Origin: Gigaspora rosea | Taxonomy: Eukaryota > Glomeromycota > Glomeromycetes > Diversisporales > Gigasporaceae | DNA length: 64,000 bases | Reading direction: 5' to 3' | NCBI GenBank assembly: GCA_003550325.1 | Contig: QKWP01000762.1 | Location: 17,206-81,205, forward strand | Shown: positions 32,928-44,899 of the stretch, piece by piece | Layout: every line of letters starts with the position of its first letter | Position numbering within the stretch: the stretch's first letter is position 1 | The notes under the pieces: generated by a model | What the model was told of the DNA's origin: nothing | Seen by the model: only the letters and a program-made list of their open reading frames with translations | Database searches by the model: none | Position numbers and translations under genes: made by a program

Positions 32928-33448
32928 ATAATATAGATTCTTCTATTTGAAAAAATTGAATAATATAAAAATAGTTGTTTTTATTTAATGAATCATGATA
33001 TATTTGATTTGTCATATTTTTTTTATTTTTATCATAATTCCAATTTATCTTATATAAAATTTAATTTAAGCTCAATGTTAACTTGAAAATTAATTGACAA
33101 GTATTTTATTCAAGATTTAGCTAAAACAATTATTCTTGAATACTGCAATAGTACCAAATATAAAAACATTTGCCCAATATTTGTAGCAACAATCACTATT
33201 TTACTAGCAGAACCTAAACTATCTTAAGTATTCTTTTTTTTTGTTTTTGTAAAACTTTGAAGCAATATGTAATTTTAGAAGATAAGAGTATATCCTAAAT
33301 AAGTTTTAGCAGATTTATATTGTAAATAAAGTATAATTGTTTTGCAATTTAGCATAACTATATAGTTAATATTTAAAAATGTTTAAAACACGCTGGCATG
33401 CAATATTAGATTTTTCTATAAATTTTTGAGATTTGTTTTCTATAAGAA
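32928..33448. other. AT-rich intergenic stretch
   Basis: No ORF or repeat recognised. Confidence 0.4.
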
Positions 33449-33618
33449 TAGAGGTTCAGGTTTAGGTTCAAAGAACCTGAACCTGAACCTGAACCTGCTC
33501 TAAAAGTTCAATACGGAACTGAACCTGAACTTAAAACTATTGAACATGAACCTGAACCTGAACTTAAAAAAAGTTTAGTTCAGGTTCAGTTCAAGGTTCA
33601 TGAACATGTTCTGGTTTA
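33449..33618. repeat. GTTCAG-rich foldback repeat
   Basis: AGGTTCAGGTTTAGGTTC facing AACCTGAACCTGAAC, the hexamer repeat seen at 4004, 9698 and 35626. Confidence 0.6.
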
Positions 33619-33639
33619 TAATATATGCACATATTTACC

Positions 33640-35460
33640 TAAATCACTAAGTTAGAATCAATTAGTAAAATTTAGAAAATTATAGAAATTTGTATAATTT
33701 TATTAATAAAATTATACAAATTTCTATAATTCTCTAAATTTTACTTATTGATCATAATTTCTTGCACTAAGTAAACTTGTTTAGCATTAAAAATATATTA
33801 AATTGGCATATTTTATTTTACTTTTCTTAAAATTTGAAGAAAAGTTGCTTAATTTTGGAAATTCTCATCAAAAATTCAAAATTAAGCATCTTTGACGCAG
33901 ATTTCAAGGAAAATAAAACAAAATATATGTATTTGTTGGTGCTAAACAAGTTTATTTAGATCAAGAAGTTATGATCAATTAGTAAAATTTAGAAAATCAT
34001 AGAAAATTTGTATAATTTTATTAATAAAATTATATAAATTTTTATGATTTTCTAAATTTTACTAATTGATCTTAACTTCTTAATCTAACTAAACTAGTTT
34101 AGCACCAAAAATACATCATATTGGTATATTTTGTTTTATTTCCTTGAAATCTGCGTCAAAGATGCTTAATTTTGAATTTTTGATAAGAATTTTAAAATTA
34201 AGTATCTTTTCTTCAAATTTTAAGAAAAGTAAAATAAAATATACTAATTTGTTGTATTTTTTGATACAAAACAAGTTTACTTAGTGCAAGAAGTTATAAT
34301 TAATTAGTAAAATTACTGATTTATTATAAGGGGCATGCCATTTATCACGTAATATTTTTTACTTAGTAGCTACTCCTATCCATGTGTATGGTGTGATCAC
34401 TTTATCTAATTTTGATTGATTAATATAATATATAGACGTGATTACTACCTCTGACCATGTATCCATGGTTAAAATCACGTGATAAATGGTATGCCCCTAA
34501 CTTCTTGCACTAAGTAAATTTGTTAAGCACCAAAAAATACATCAAATTGGCATATTTATTTTACTTTTCTTAAAAATTTGATGAAAAGATACTTAATTTT
34601 GGAAATTCTCATCAAAAATTCAAAATTAAGTATCTTTAAGGAAAATAAAATAAAATATACCAATATGATGTATTTTTTGGTGCTAAACAAGTTTACTTAG
34701 ATCAAAAAGTTATGCTCAATTAGTAAAATTTAGAAAATCATAGAAATTTGTATAATTTTATTAATAAAATTATACAAATTTCTATGATTCTCTAAATTTT
34801 ACTAATTGATCATAACTTCTTGCACTAAGTAAACTTGTTAAGCACCAAAAAATACATCAAATCGGCATATTTTATTTTACTTTTCTTAAAATTTGAAGAA
34901 AAGATACTCAATTTTGAAAATTTTTATCAAAATTCAAAATTAAGCATCTTTGACGCAAATTTTAAAAAAAATAAAATAAAATATATCAATATGATGTATT
35001 TTTTGGTGCTATACAAGTTTACTTAGATTAAGAAGTTATGATCAATTAGTAAAATTTAGAGAATCATGGAAATTTGTATAATTTTATTAATAAAATTATA
35101 CAAATTTCTATGATTCTCTAAATTTTACTAATTGATCATAACTTTTTGATCTAAGTAAACTTGTTTAGCACCAAAAAATACATCATATTAGTATATTTTA
35201 TTTTATTTTTCTTAAAATTTGCGTCAAAGATCTCTTAATTTTAAATTTTTGATGAAATTTCCAAAATTAAGCATCTTTCTTCAAATTTAAGAAAAGTAAA
35301 ATAAAATATGCCAATTTGATATATTTTTGGTGCTTAACAAGTTTATTTGGTGCAAGAATTTATGATCAATTAGTAAAATTTAGAGAATTAGAAATTTGTA
35401 TAATTTTATTAATAAAATTATACAAAATACTATTCTCACTCTAAGTAAACTTGTTTAGTA
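33640..35460. repeat. Satellite 'B': five to six dyad-symmetric units of about 320 bp
   Basis: The block ATCAATTAGTAAAATTTAGA starts at about 33656, 33972, 34290 (interrupted), 34712, 35038 and 35371. Each unit holds a central hairpin TTTGTATAATTTTATTAATA... read on both strands, a CTTGTTTAGCACCAAAAA block and an AAGATGCTTAATTTTG inverted pair. Plus-strand ORFs within (for example 34835-35026) are not conserved between units. Confidence 0.85.
34330..34497. mobile_element. PIF/Harbinger-like MITE inside satellite B
   Basis: Inverted termini GGGGCATGCCATTTATCACG and the complement of GGGGCATACCATTTATCACG, flanked by TAA on both sides (34327-34329, 34498-34500), the 3-bp target duplication typical of PIF/Harbinger. 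168 bp, no ORF. Confidence 0.85.
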
Positions 35461-35625
35461 TCAGAAAATACATATATTTTTATTTAGACTCAAACTAGTT
35501 TGCAAAATTTGGACTAGTCTGACCAAACTTATGATTGAGTTTGAGTTAGTATAAAATTTTAATAATAAAATTTAAAGGTTGAGTCTGGACTGGACCAGAC
35601 CAAACCTGGACCCAAACCTAGAATC

Positions 35626-35822
35626 ACTAGTTCATATGAACACCAAACTGAACCTGAACATGTTCATGAACTTATGAACTGAACCTGAACTAAACCTGAA
35701 CTAGCTCTAAAAGTTCAATACTATGAACATGTTTTAAAAAATATTCAGGTTCAATACTGAACCTGAACCTGAACCTAAACTTGATCTAAGTTCAGTTCAG
35801 TTCAGGTTTATAGAAACACTAA
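35626..35822. repeat. GTTCAG-rich foldback repeat
   Basis: AACCTGAACATGTTCATGAAC-type mosaic; preceded at 35490-35625 by a separate self-complementary patch (GTCTGGACTGGACCAGAC). Confidence 0.6.
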
Positions 35823-36194
35823 TTCATTATGTGCTGATTTTGATGCTATTGCAGCTTCTTATAGTATGCTATGCACTTGTAAGGGTTTTTTTATTAAGCT
35901 TTACTCACTTGGCTTTATAGTGACTAACATAATGTACAGATTTTTTCATCTAATATGTTCACTTAGAAGAATCGCTATTAAGAGCATCAAAAGCTAAGCA
36001 TTTCCCTCTTGGGATCAAAGCCTATATATTAACTATTATTTATATTTGTGTTACTAAATATTATATAATTATTTGTCTATCAATCATGCAATTAACATTT
36101 AAGCATTTTTGAAATCACCAATTATGCTATCCCAAGGTTTTGATTGGCACTATGACATTTTGAGGTCATAAATTCAACTGCAACAATAGTAATG

Positions 36195-36380
36195 ATAAAG
36201 TGAGATTAGTTAATGGGTAAAGTTAGATAGAGTTAGTTAGTTAGTTAGTTAGCAGTTAGGGTTAGTAGGATTAGTAGAGTTAGTTAGCAATTAGGATTAG
36301 TAGGATTAGTAGAGTTAGTAGGATTAGTTAGTTACTAGCTAGGATTAGTGGAGTTAGTTAGCAGTTAGGATTATGAAGGG
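36195..36380. repeat. GTTAG/GATTAGTAG minisatellite
   Basis: AGTTAGTTAGTTAGTTAG followed by repeated AGGATTAGTAG and GAGTTAGTTAGCAG units in imperfect alternation. Confidence 0.85.
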
Positions 36381-37750
36381 GATTAGAATAAACTTGTAAA
36401 AATATTAATTAATTAATTAAAACTCAATAAAATAATATTTAAATATACTTATGTTTTGATTGGCTAATTTATGTGCATGTGACCTATGACTATTGTGTTA
36501 TGTAACAGGGTGCAACAATAAATTTATTCTATATTTTTTTGGTACTAGTACGATCATATGAAATGTGGAGGGATGGTTCCGTTCAACTTTTTGGTGGCCT
36601 ATATTTTTTTCTGTTTTAGAAGGCATTATGGTTATCCCTTTTTTCTGTTTATGGTATCATTCAAGATCGTGAGAAGCTATATAATTTTAATTCACGTACG
36701 GTTTAATACTAGTACCATATGCTGATTTTTACAAAATCCTTTTTTGGTAGGAGTAATGAATTTCATTGATTCGTTTTTAGAAGGAAATAAGATTTTTGCA
36801 TATACCTCGCATGTAGTTGCACTTTATGATGCAATACTGACATCACAGATTGATTATTAATTATATATGATGCAAATGCAATCTATTAATTAATGGTATA
36901 GTTAAAGATGGTGTGAACATATACCAGTACAATCACCTGGAATGTGCGACATGAAATGTGTAGGAGTAATGATTCATTTTTGGAAAAGTTGCATGTAGAT
37001 CACGTTATATGATGCAAATCTGACGCAACTGATTATTATAGTTCAAGATGGCACTATATATTTTTAATTTATGGATAAATTTTTTGATCTTAATTATTAA
37101 CACAATAAAACAGCACATTTAAGTTCGTTAAATACAAATTTACGAATCTGCTCCCGTTTGCACTAATTGCTAATCTTACTAACTAATTTAAGCAAAAAAA
37201 ATGCATAAAAAAAGCAACCTTAAATATTACAACTGTTATCGCATTGTATATAGTCTCAAGTTACTTAATACTCAGTGTTTTGAGCTGGACCATATTGAGC
37301 TGAGCACTATCGTGGAAAAAATTATCGTTGATATTATATCATTGTAATAATAATAATAAATAATTGCACTTTGATGTTTATAATTTGACATATCCAAAAA
37401 CCATAGTTAGACCGTGAGAAAATTTAATGTCGTAATAAGTTTGTCATAATTCGTAATTCTATGAATTAATAATCAGTTATCAACTATTTATATTTATTTT
37501 TTTATTTTTAAAAAAAATCTTCTTTCAATCATTACGCGCACTTTGTGTCTTTGAAATTTAACAAGTAGACTTCCATTCGTTATGCGCACATTTGTATCTT
37601 TGTAACTGAGATATGGATAACATTAAATAACATGCGTTAATGAGTCACATATTGTGTCTCGCCAGAATAGTAAGGTTTATAACAACAACTCGTGATAGAA
37701 ACTATAATAATTTCGATGTGAACTAATTCAATCCCACCCACATATAGGCT
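36381..37750. other. AT-rich stretch with one direct repeat pair
   Basis: TAGGAGTAATGA ... TTGCA ... TATGATGCAA occurs at about 36750-36860 and again at 36961-37045, a loose duplication. No coding region recognised. Confidence 0.4.
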
Positions 37751-37771
37751 GCCATCAATAGAAATAAGGTA

Positions 37772-37970
37772 GTTGATATTTTAAAAAAAATCAATACCTT
37801 TACTTTCACAACTCATATCTCAATGAATATTGAAGCTATCTTGATAATTTAATATTCATAAGAAAGCCTTATTATAGGCTTTCTTACGAATATTAAATCA
37901 TCAAGATAGCTCAATATTCATTGAGATATGAGCTGTGAAAGTGAAGATATTCATTTTTTTTTAAATGTCA
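37772..37970. repeat. Long hairpin with 95-bp arms
   Basis: The left arm ends at 37868 (AATATTCATAAGAAAGCC), an 8-nt loop TTATTATA follows, and the right arm starts at 37877. Arms match almost perfectly through GATAGC, AATATTCATTGAGATATGAG and GTGAAAGT. Direct relatives of the DNA just outside (GATAGAAACTATAATAATTT) appear on both sides. The ORF at 37965-38171 starts at its edge and matches nothing known. Confidence 0.85.
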
Positions 37971-38171
37971 ATCGCTATTGACAGGACCCATATTATGATC
38001 AATAGAATAACGAGCAAGATTTCCATGAAAGTTTTTACAGTAATTATTGATAGAAGCTACAATAATTTTGATACAAACTCAGCCCTAAAACGTATATCTG
38101 TTGGTAAGTTTGTAATAGAATTTTTTATAGAAATTCAAAATAGAAATTACGATACCTTTAATTCAAACTAA

Positions 38172-39710
38172 TTCATCTTTACAATGGCTTTTCCATAATA
38201 ACATGCCGCAAATCACTAAATAATGACTAAGGTAATAAATTTTTAAAGTAACTAAGAATGCCCTTAATACAAATTGACACAATTTTAACTGCACTCTGTG
38301 GATACTGAATAACGAGGAGATTTTGTAAACTCGAGTATAAAATTCTTGAGATTCTTAAAACTTCTAAGTATTTTTCTATTCTTTTGATTTTAATTTGTTA
38401 CTGCTGATCTATCACTAAAAATTACAACTAATAAAAAAAAGTAACAATTCAGCACAGCCAGATTTTGGCCTTTGCTACGCCACTTGATTTTGCCCACCAC
38501 ATTATAGTAAAGGGTAGCACATATATCATGATATATAAAAAATCACATTCAGATAACACATATGTATGCATTACACAAGTGTTGATTTGTAATACGTGTT
38601 GGCTCATTTCGTGGGAGCAAAGAATTAGTAAATGAATTTTTTTTTTAAAAAAAAAGAACAATATCTTGTAATTTCACTAATGAAACTTCTGTATCAACAA
38701 AAAAATTCCTTACAAAATCATATTTTATATGCAGTTAGCTTGATTATCTTATATTGATCATGTAAATTTATTGTTTTAATAGTTAATCCACGTCATTATC
38801 GTGGTGGAACGTGGACTTATATTTATTAACTGTGCCAAGCAATGACTAGCAAACTGCTGCAAAGCCCAAGTCACTTATGATCCAATTGGCACAAGCATAT
38901 GGTCCCACATGATTAACGGAATCCTGGACATACCTGTACTAATCGGTTCTTGACCTGTATCACAAAGACCCATGCCTATCCAATGACCAATTTTCGTATA
39001 GGGAAGTATGTAATCAGCATGAGGTTTAATTAATAGTATATTTCGAAAAAAATATATGTAATTAACATAATCATTTAAATTCTATTCACTTTAACAATTA
39101 TCGGGCTTTTCAATTACATTTATATCAGTCAGGAAATCAAATAGATTGAGACCAGTAAAAATATAATTGAAAGCCAGTGAAAAGTTTTCCCTTACCTAGC
39201 ACACATGATCGTACTGGTCCTGTGCGGCATCGCATGTCACGCAGCTACCCTAATTAAATTAAATAAATTTGAAGTTTAATTTCTTTATAATTTGTAATTC
39301 AAATTTAATAAAATTTATTTAAAATTAAAGAATATAAATATTTATACTTTTTTTGCTGATTTCTATTTTATTGTATTTTTATTTATATACCAACTTTTAG
39401 CAGCTTAAATAAAAAAAAATACAGTTATACTAAATATGAATATTTCTCAACTACTGTATTTTTTTAAAAGCAGTTTACTTTCAGGGTTTATAGTCTATAT
39501 TTTTTAGTTTATATTTAAAAGACAAATATATTCTAATATCTTAGAATCTACAAGCTACAATACTACCTTCACTTTAGTATATCTAGATGCACAAGACTTA
39601 CTTTATTTCAAATTCTCTCTACTTTAACCCAAGTAGATATCTTATACTATATTAACTGGGTTTATATTTGAAAAAATGGGCAATTTAGTTTACTTCTACA
39701 AAATTTAACA
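38172..39710. other. Intergenic stretch, nothing recognised
   Basis: Some GC-richer patches (38800-38900, 38930-39000, 39180-39250) but no ORF with a recognisable product on either strand. Confidence 0.4.
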
Positions 39711-39718
39711 ATTATATC

Positions 39719-40008
39719 TAGAGTTCCTCAAACTTAAATCAAATCAAAGATTTGGTATTTTTGAATTAATCAAATTAAATAAGCCTTAATTTGAATTTGA
39801 TTTGAATCAAAAATTTGTATTTGAATTTGATTTAATTTGATTTAAAACTTTATTTATAAATTTTTTAAATAATACAAATCTTTTAAATATTTGATTAAAT
39901 CAAATATTTATCAATTTGGATTTGATTTGAAAATTTTGCATTTGTATTTAATTTGAATTCAAATATTTGATCAAATTAAATCAAATCAAATCAACTTATG
40001 GAACCCTA
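39719..40008. mobile_element. hAT-type MITE with perfect 8-bp duplication
   Basis: Ends TAGAGTTCC and GGAACCCTA; flanked by ATTATATC on both sides (39711-39718, 40009-40016). The interior is the same AATTTGAATTTGA/TCAAATCAAA mosaic as 11811-12096. Confidence 0.9.
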
Positions 40009-40214
40009 ATTATATCATTAACTACCAAATTGGTATAATCTTCAAACAATTCAACAACAATAATAAACAACAATTACATTGTTGTCTATTAAAATTAGAA
40101 TAATCTTTATAACAAGTTAACAAACTATAACTACCAATCTTTACTTTTTATTTATATTGTAATAACTACTACAATACTTAGTATTACAAATTACTTTGTG
40201 TTTTTATTATTCTA

Positions 40215-40473
40215 TATGGGACCCCGCACAGCAAAACAGTGCATTGGGCCAACTAATTAGATTTTGAGATTTTATAATAATAATCTGTTAACATATTGTA
40301 TCTTTCTAAAAATATTATTAATTTGTAAAATATATTAATAAAATGAGTGTAAAATTTAGAATTTGGTTTGTTATTATTATAATTAAAATTAATTATATGA
40401 TGATTTTCAATTGTGATTTTCTCAAAATCATATGATTGCCCTATTGCGCTGTTTTGCTGTACAGGGTCCCATA
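40215..40473. mobile_element. MITE with TATGGGACCC ends
   Basis: Inverted ends TATGGGACCCCGCACAGC then AAAACAGTGCA, and the complement of TATGGGACCCTGTACAGC then AAAACAGCGCA. It ends eight bases upstream of the target duplication of the next element. The minus-strand ORF here is incidental. Confidence 0.75.
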
Positions 40474-41030
40474 TATCGAATAATATTAGCAGGACCCCGG
40501 ACATCTCTGATATATGTCTTTTTTTTTAGCAAATTGATTCAAATTTGATCTAAGGTCCAAATTTAAATTTTAGCAAATTCAAATTAATTTTAAAACGGGT
40601 CATAATTGAATATTTTAGTGAATTACTAAGATTTTACACATGTTATATTTTATTTTTAGCAATTTATCCTTTTTTGGGAGAATTACATTGGGAAAATAAA
40701 AACATTAAAAACAATAAATAAATAAACAAATAAATAAAGTAAAAAAAGCACGTTATTTTTTTTATTTAAAAAAGATTTGTACACTACGTGTATTATTTTT
40801 TTATCGAGTTTAATTTTGGTCTATAATTTATATATTACGCGGACTTGCAAATCAATTAATTAGTACCCGTGTACATATGCGTAGTGTTTTTTTTTAAATT
40901 ACTAAAGTATATAATTTTTTTAATTTATTGTTTATTTTTTTTTATTTTTTTTTTATACTGTAATTTTTATTGATTTTTTATTTTATTTTTTTTTATAATG
41001 AATTATAACAGATAATGTATTTACTGTACT

Positions 41031-41222
41031 AGGACCCCGAGCTATACATAGATAGGTCACTATTTGCTTTTGCTTATTTTTGACTATTTTTTTGTAGATC
41101 TTTTCTATATTTAGTAATATTAATGCTTATTTTTGACTATTTTTCTGTAGATCTTTTCTATTTTTAGTAATATATTAAGATTTTTTAAAATAGTTAGCTG
41201 TTCATAGATTGCTCGGGGTCCT
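41031..41222. mobile_element. 192-bp hAT-type MITE nested in the 2,970-bp element
   Basis: Termini AGGACCCCGAGC and GCTCGGGGTCCT, flanked by ACTGTACT on both sides (41023-41030, 41223-41230). Same AGGACCCC end as its host, so a related family. Inside, GCTTATTTTTGACTATTTTT occurs twice in tandem. Confidence 0.9.
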
Positions 41223-41230
41223 ACTGTACT

Positions 41231-42060
41231 GTACGTTTTTTTTTTATTTTTAAACTATTTTTTTTAACCAATTTTTTTTTATATTTTTTTTATCAGTTTT
41301 TTTATATATTTTTTTTAATTTTTTTATTGTTTTATTTTAACAGATTTTTTTTTTATATTTTTAATCTATGTTTTTTATCGATTTTTTTATATTTTTTATA
41401 TTTTTTTTAATTTTTTTATTGTTTTATTTTAACGTTTTTTTAACTTTTTTTTTATTTATTGTTTTTTTTTTATTTATTGTTTTTTTTTATTTTTTCAATC
41501 TTTTTTAAATTTTTTTTATCGTTTTTGTTTTTTTTATTTTAATTTTTTAAATTTTTTTTTTAATTTTTAAAATTTTTTTTTATTTTTATTTAATTTTTAA
41601 AATTTTTTTTTATTTTTATTTAATTTTTTAAAATTTTTTTAATTTTTTAAATTTTTTTTATTTTTTCCGTACCTTTTTATTTATTTATTTTATTTTAATC
41701 TTTTAAGCTTTTTTTATTTTATTTAAATTATTTAAATTATTTTTTATTTAAATATTAATTTAATTTTTTTTAACTTTTATTTTTTTTTATTTTTTTCAGT
41801 TATTATTTTTTTTTATTAATAATTTTTTTTATTTCTTATAATTTTTTTTATTATAATTATAATTTTTTTTATTTAATTTGTTTTTTTATTAAAATTTTTT
41901 TTAACGTTTTTAACATTTTTTTTATTATAATAATTTATTCCGTTATGACAATTATTACCAGTTATACAGATAAAATTTTTTTTAATCGTATTTTTGATTT
42001 TTTTTACTAATACTAATCAATATTTTTTCAGTTTTCATCGTTCATATCATTTTTTCGTAG
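41231..42060. repeat. 830-bp T-rich, strand-asymmetric low-complexity tract
   Basis: Almost wholly T with interspersed A on the plus strand, mainly TTTTTTTATTTTTA-like. Similar tracts at 58843-59030 and 60618-60880 are T-rich on the same strand. Confidence 0.85.
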
Positions 42061-42642
42061 TTGGTTCACGATCCTTTATTGTAATATTATTAAGAAAGTA
42101 AAATTGAAAAGTGGGGCTGTTCTTTGAACTACTTTTTATAACCTTTGGCGGTGGTTTTTTGTTTTTCGCTTTCTTTCTCGATGTCAAATAATATTCCTTT
42201 CTTTACCTCTAAATTAGAATAAAACACATTGCCGTCAGTGTGTCCTTTGGTCCGATCACTACATTGGTGCTTTTTCTTCGTCGTTAGTATCATCGTGTCC
42301 AATTTGGAGTCTATTTCGTCATCAGTGTTGTCTATTTCGGCATTCTTTCATTACTCGTACTGGAGCATACAGTTATGTATTTGCTTTTTTTTTACCTTCA
42401 GCATCATGTTCGTGTTATACTAATTCTTTTCTGGCTCAAGGTAGGCGGCTATTGTATCTTTTGTTACCGGATATGCTCGTCGTTGGGTCGAATTTGCTGA
42501 ATTTGGGAGTCAAGCTATGTCTAATGTTCATGGTTGATGTAGTGGTGTCTTTATGGTGCTTATGTGGTATCTTTATGGTATTTGTATGGTGTTTCTAAGG
42601 CGTTTTTGTGATATTTCTTGTAATATGTTTTGTAGTTTTTTT
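42061..42642 (+). other. GC-richer island with an unrecognised ORF
   Basis: A 64-residue ORF (42229-42423) is hydrophobic (MPSVCPLVRSLHWCFFFVVSIIV...) but resembles nothing known. Downstream, GGTGTCTTTATGGTGCTTATG-type degenerate repeats (42540-42600) run into the triple repeat. Probably the terminal domain of the host transposon rather than a gene. Confidence 0.3.
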
Positions 42643-42716
42643 TTTAATAAAAATATATTATTTTTTTGTTTAATAAAAATATATTATTTTTTTGTTTAAT
42701 AAAAATATATTATTTT
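42643..42716. repeat. 26-bp unit repeated three times
   Basis: TAATAAAAATATATTATTTTT begins at about 42645, 42671 and 42697. Confidence 0.85.
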
Positions 42717-43062
42717 TCGGTTTTACTAAATCATACCACTGGTGTTCAACACCACAATGATTTTCACCAATCAAATTTTTTAAATGCAGTGTAATGTAAA
42801 GATCATAAATTTTTGTTGTTTTGCAATTTTTTTAAAAAATACCTTCTAACTCAAAATTTTATCTATGAAAACATCTTTTTTTTTAAAAAAAAAACCCTCT
42901 TGTAAAATTTTACTATATACTAAGCCTCACCCTAACCCTAACTATTAACTCTATCTTAATATTTATCAACTTTAACTTTTGTTTATTTTTTTGTTTATTT
43001 TTTTGATATTGTTCTTTACGTTACACTGCATACTGGTGTTTAACACCACTAGTTTGATTTAT
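42717..43062 (+). repeat. Family X element, member 8
   Basis: Left TTTTACTAAATCATACCACTGG then TGTTCAACACC; right the complement of AAACTAGTGGTGTTAAACACC. Core in plus orientation with CACCCTAACCCTAAC. Confidence 0.7.
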
Positions 43063-43468
43063 AATTACTGTTATTTTTTATTATTTTTGCGAAATTTATA
43101 ATTGATCAATATTATATATTTGTGAATATTCGAATATATTTTTTAATATATAAAAATTTAGCTAGCATTTAATATTTAGGCGAGCATATAGTAATTTACT
43201 ATTATTTGTTTTTTTGTAATTAAAAAAATTCCTTAATGGCCATCAGCAGGGTTGCAGATTTGTGCAGATATTTATTAATTAGAGTTTTAAAAAATTTGCA
43301 CTATATTTATTTACCCGATGCTAGATATTATAATTTAGTTTTTAGCAAATTACTATAAAATTTATATGTATAATCCAACTTTTAGCAAATTTACTTGAAG
43401 CAAAAACGTCTAAATTCATGCAGATCAGTTATGACCTATATGAGAGATGTCCGGGGTCCTATATTAGC

Positions 43469-44129
43469 TCTTTGTAATTTTATTGCAATAAACTGACCTT
43501 AGCTAATTTGGTTAGATCAGACCTTTTTGAGCTAAATCTTATATTTATTTTATAGTTTAAACCAGAATTTTGGTTCTAACTTTAGCCAAATATAAGTTGT
43601 ATAAAGTAGTTCAAGCTAGTACTTTTATAATTTTAGTTAAATTCCTATGTACAATATTATATATATATAGTTTTACTATAATAAATAAAAAATAATAGCA
43701 AGGTCTCATTTGAAAAAAATATGAATATTTGAATTTAATTAAATTATTAAATCTATTCAAATTAATTAGATTATAGGTTAAAATATTATTTAGAATATAG
43801 TAAACAAATTTAAATATTTTAAACTAATATTTATTTTATTAAATAATTATTATATAGTTATATAACTACTTTATTTAAACTTTTTACAATTTACAAAATT
43901 TTAAATTATAGTTTTTTTTGTTTCAAAGTACTGTACCTATTTGGACATTTTGGATTTAAGCATCTTATATAGAGAACAAACTGATATTTGTATATTAACA
44001 AGTATACAACTAGCCACATTTGCAACTTTTAATTATCTATTTAAGTAGCTATCTAAAGGTTCTATACTATAAGTAAATTGGTTAATAGAATGTGCACTTA
44101 TGAAAAATTTTATTATAACATGTAATAAT
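43469..44129. other. AT-rich spacer between two hAT-type elements
   Basis: No ORF or repeat recognised; ends in the target duplication GTAATAAT (44122-44129) of the next element. Confidence 0.4.
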
Positions 44130-44217
44130 TAGGGTCCATAATCAGTGGCCTATATAATTTTGGAATTTTTAAAGGCTAAAAAAATAGTGTTTCACAATTG
44201 ATACATAAGCTGAAATC

Positions 44218-44515
44218 AGAATATATAAATAGTATAATAAACTGATTTTAACAGACAAGCTCTATTTGTATTTTATATGTGTCCACTATTAGTAGCAAAT
44301 CTTCAAAGTCAAGGATTTCAGGCTCACAGGCTGGCCTGTAGGCCCACAAAACATACCAGTAACTTTAGAATATATAATTAGTATAATAAACTGATTTCAA
44401 CAAACAAGCTCTATTTGTATTTTACATGTGTCTACTGTTAGTAGCAGATCTTCAAAGTCAAGGATTTTAGGCTTATAGGCTGGCCTGTAGGCCATAAAAA
44501 TATAACTTTAGAAAC
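44218..44515. repeat. 149-bp tandem duplication
   Basis: AGAATATATAA...CTTCAAAGTCAAGGATTT...GGCTGGCCTGTAGGCC is present twice, starting at 44218 and 44367. Each copy ends in the GC-rich palindromic patch GGCTGGCCTGTAGGCC. Confidence 0.85.
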
Positions 44516-44899
44516 TGCTATTGACTGCAAGCACATATGAGATACTAATTACAAATACTAATTTTAGCTAGGGCTATTAATCGATCTAATCTGAACTGAC
44601 AGCCCTTCAGTCTGTTCAGAAACTAGGCTGATTTAGCTTTTTTTTAGAACAAACCAAAAGAATTCTTGGTCCTAAATAGTAAATAAGGTCCAGTGCAAAA
44701 ATGTAAATACACAAATCTATATAATAAAAATTTTTTTCTAAAATTTAATATAAATGTTTAAATAACTTTATTTATTATACATAGTTTAGAAAATATTTAA
44801 ACATAAATTTTATTAAAATATTTTATTTCTGTAAAAATTTTTATTAATGATTTATTTTTCAATTTGTAAAATGCAAATATAAATATAATAAAAATAAAG

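Larger units (their letters stand above)
40491..43460. mobile_element. 2,970-bp hAT-type element, non-coding, with nested insertions
   Basis: Termini AGGACCCCGGACATCTC and GAGATGTCCGGGGTCCT, with a perfect 8-bp target duplication ATATTAGC (40483-40490, 43461-43468). It contains a nested hAT MITE, a long T-rich tract, a GC-richer island and family X member 8. No hAT transposase signature (no dimerisation domain, no BED finger) is visible, so it is non-autonomous. The intact duplication suggests the outer insertion is not very old. Confidence 0.85.

Noticed and set aside
33640..35460. CRISPR-like regular repeat spacing
   Set aside because: Units are about 320 bp, related along their whole length and eukaryotic in context; no short repeat with unique spacers.
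42229..42423. Small hydrophobic ORF as a membrane protein gene
   Set aside because: No recognisable family, inside a transposon, composition follows the T-rich strand.
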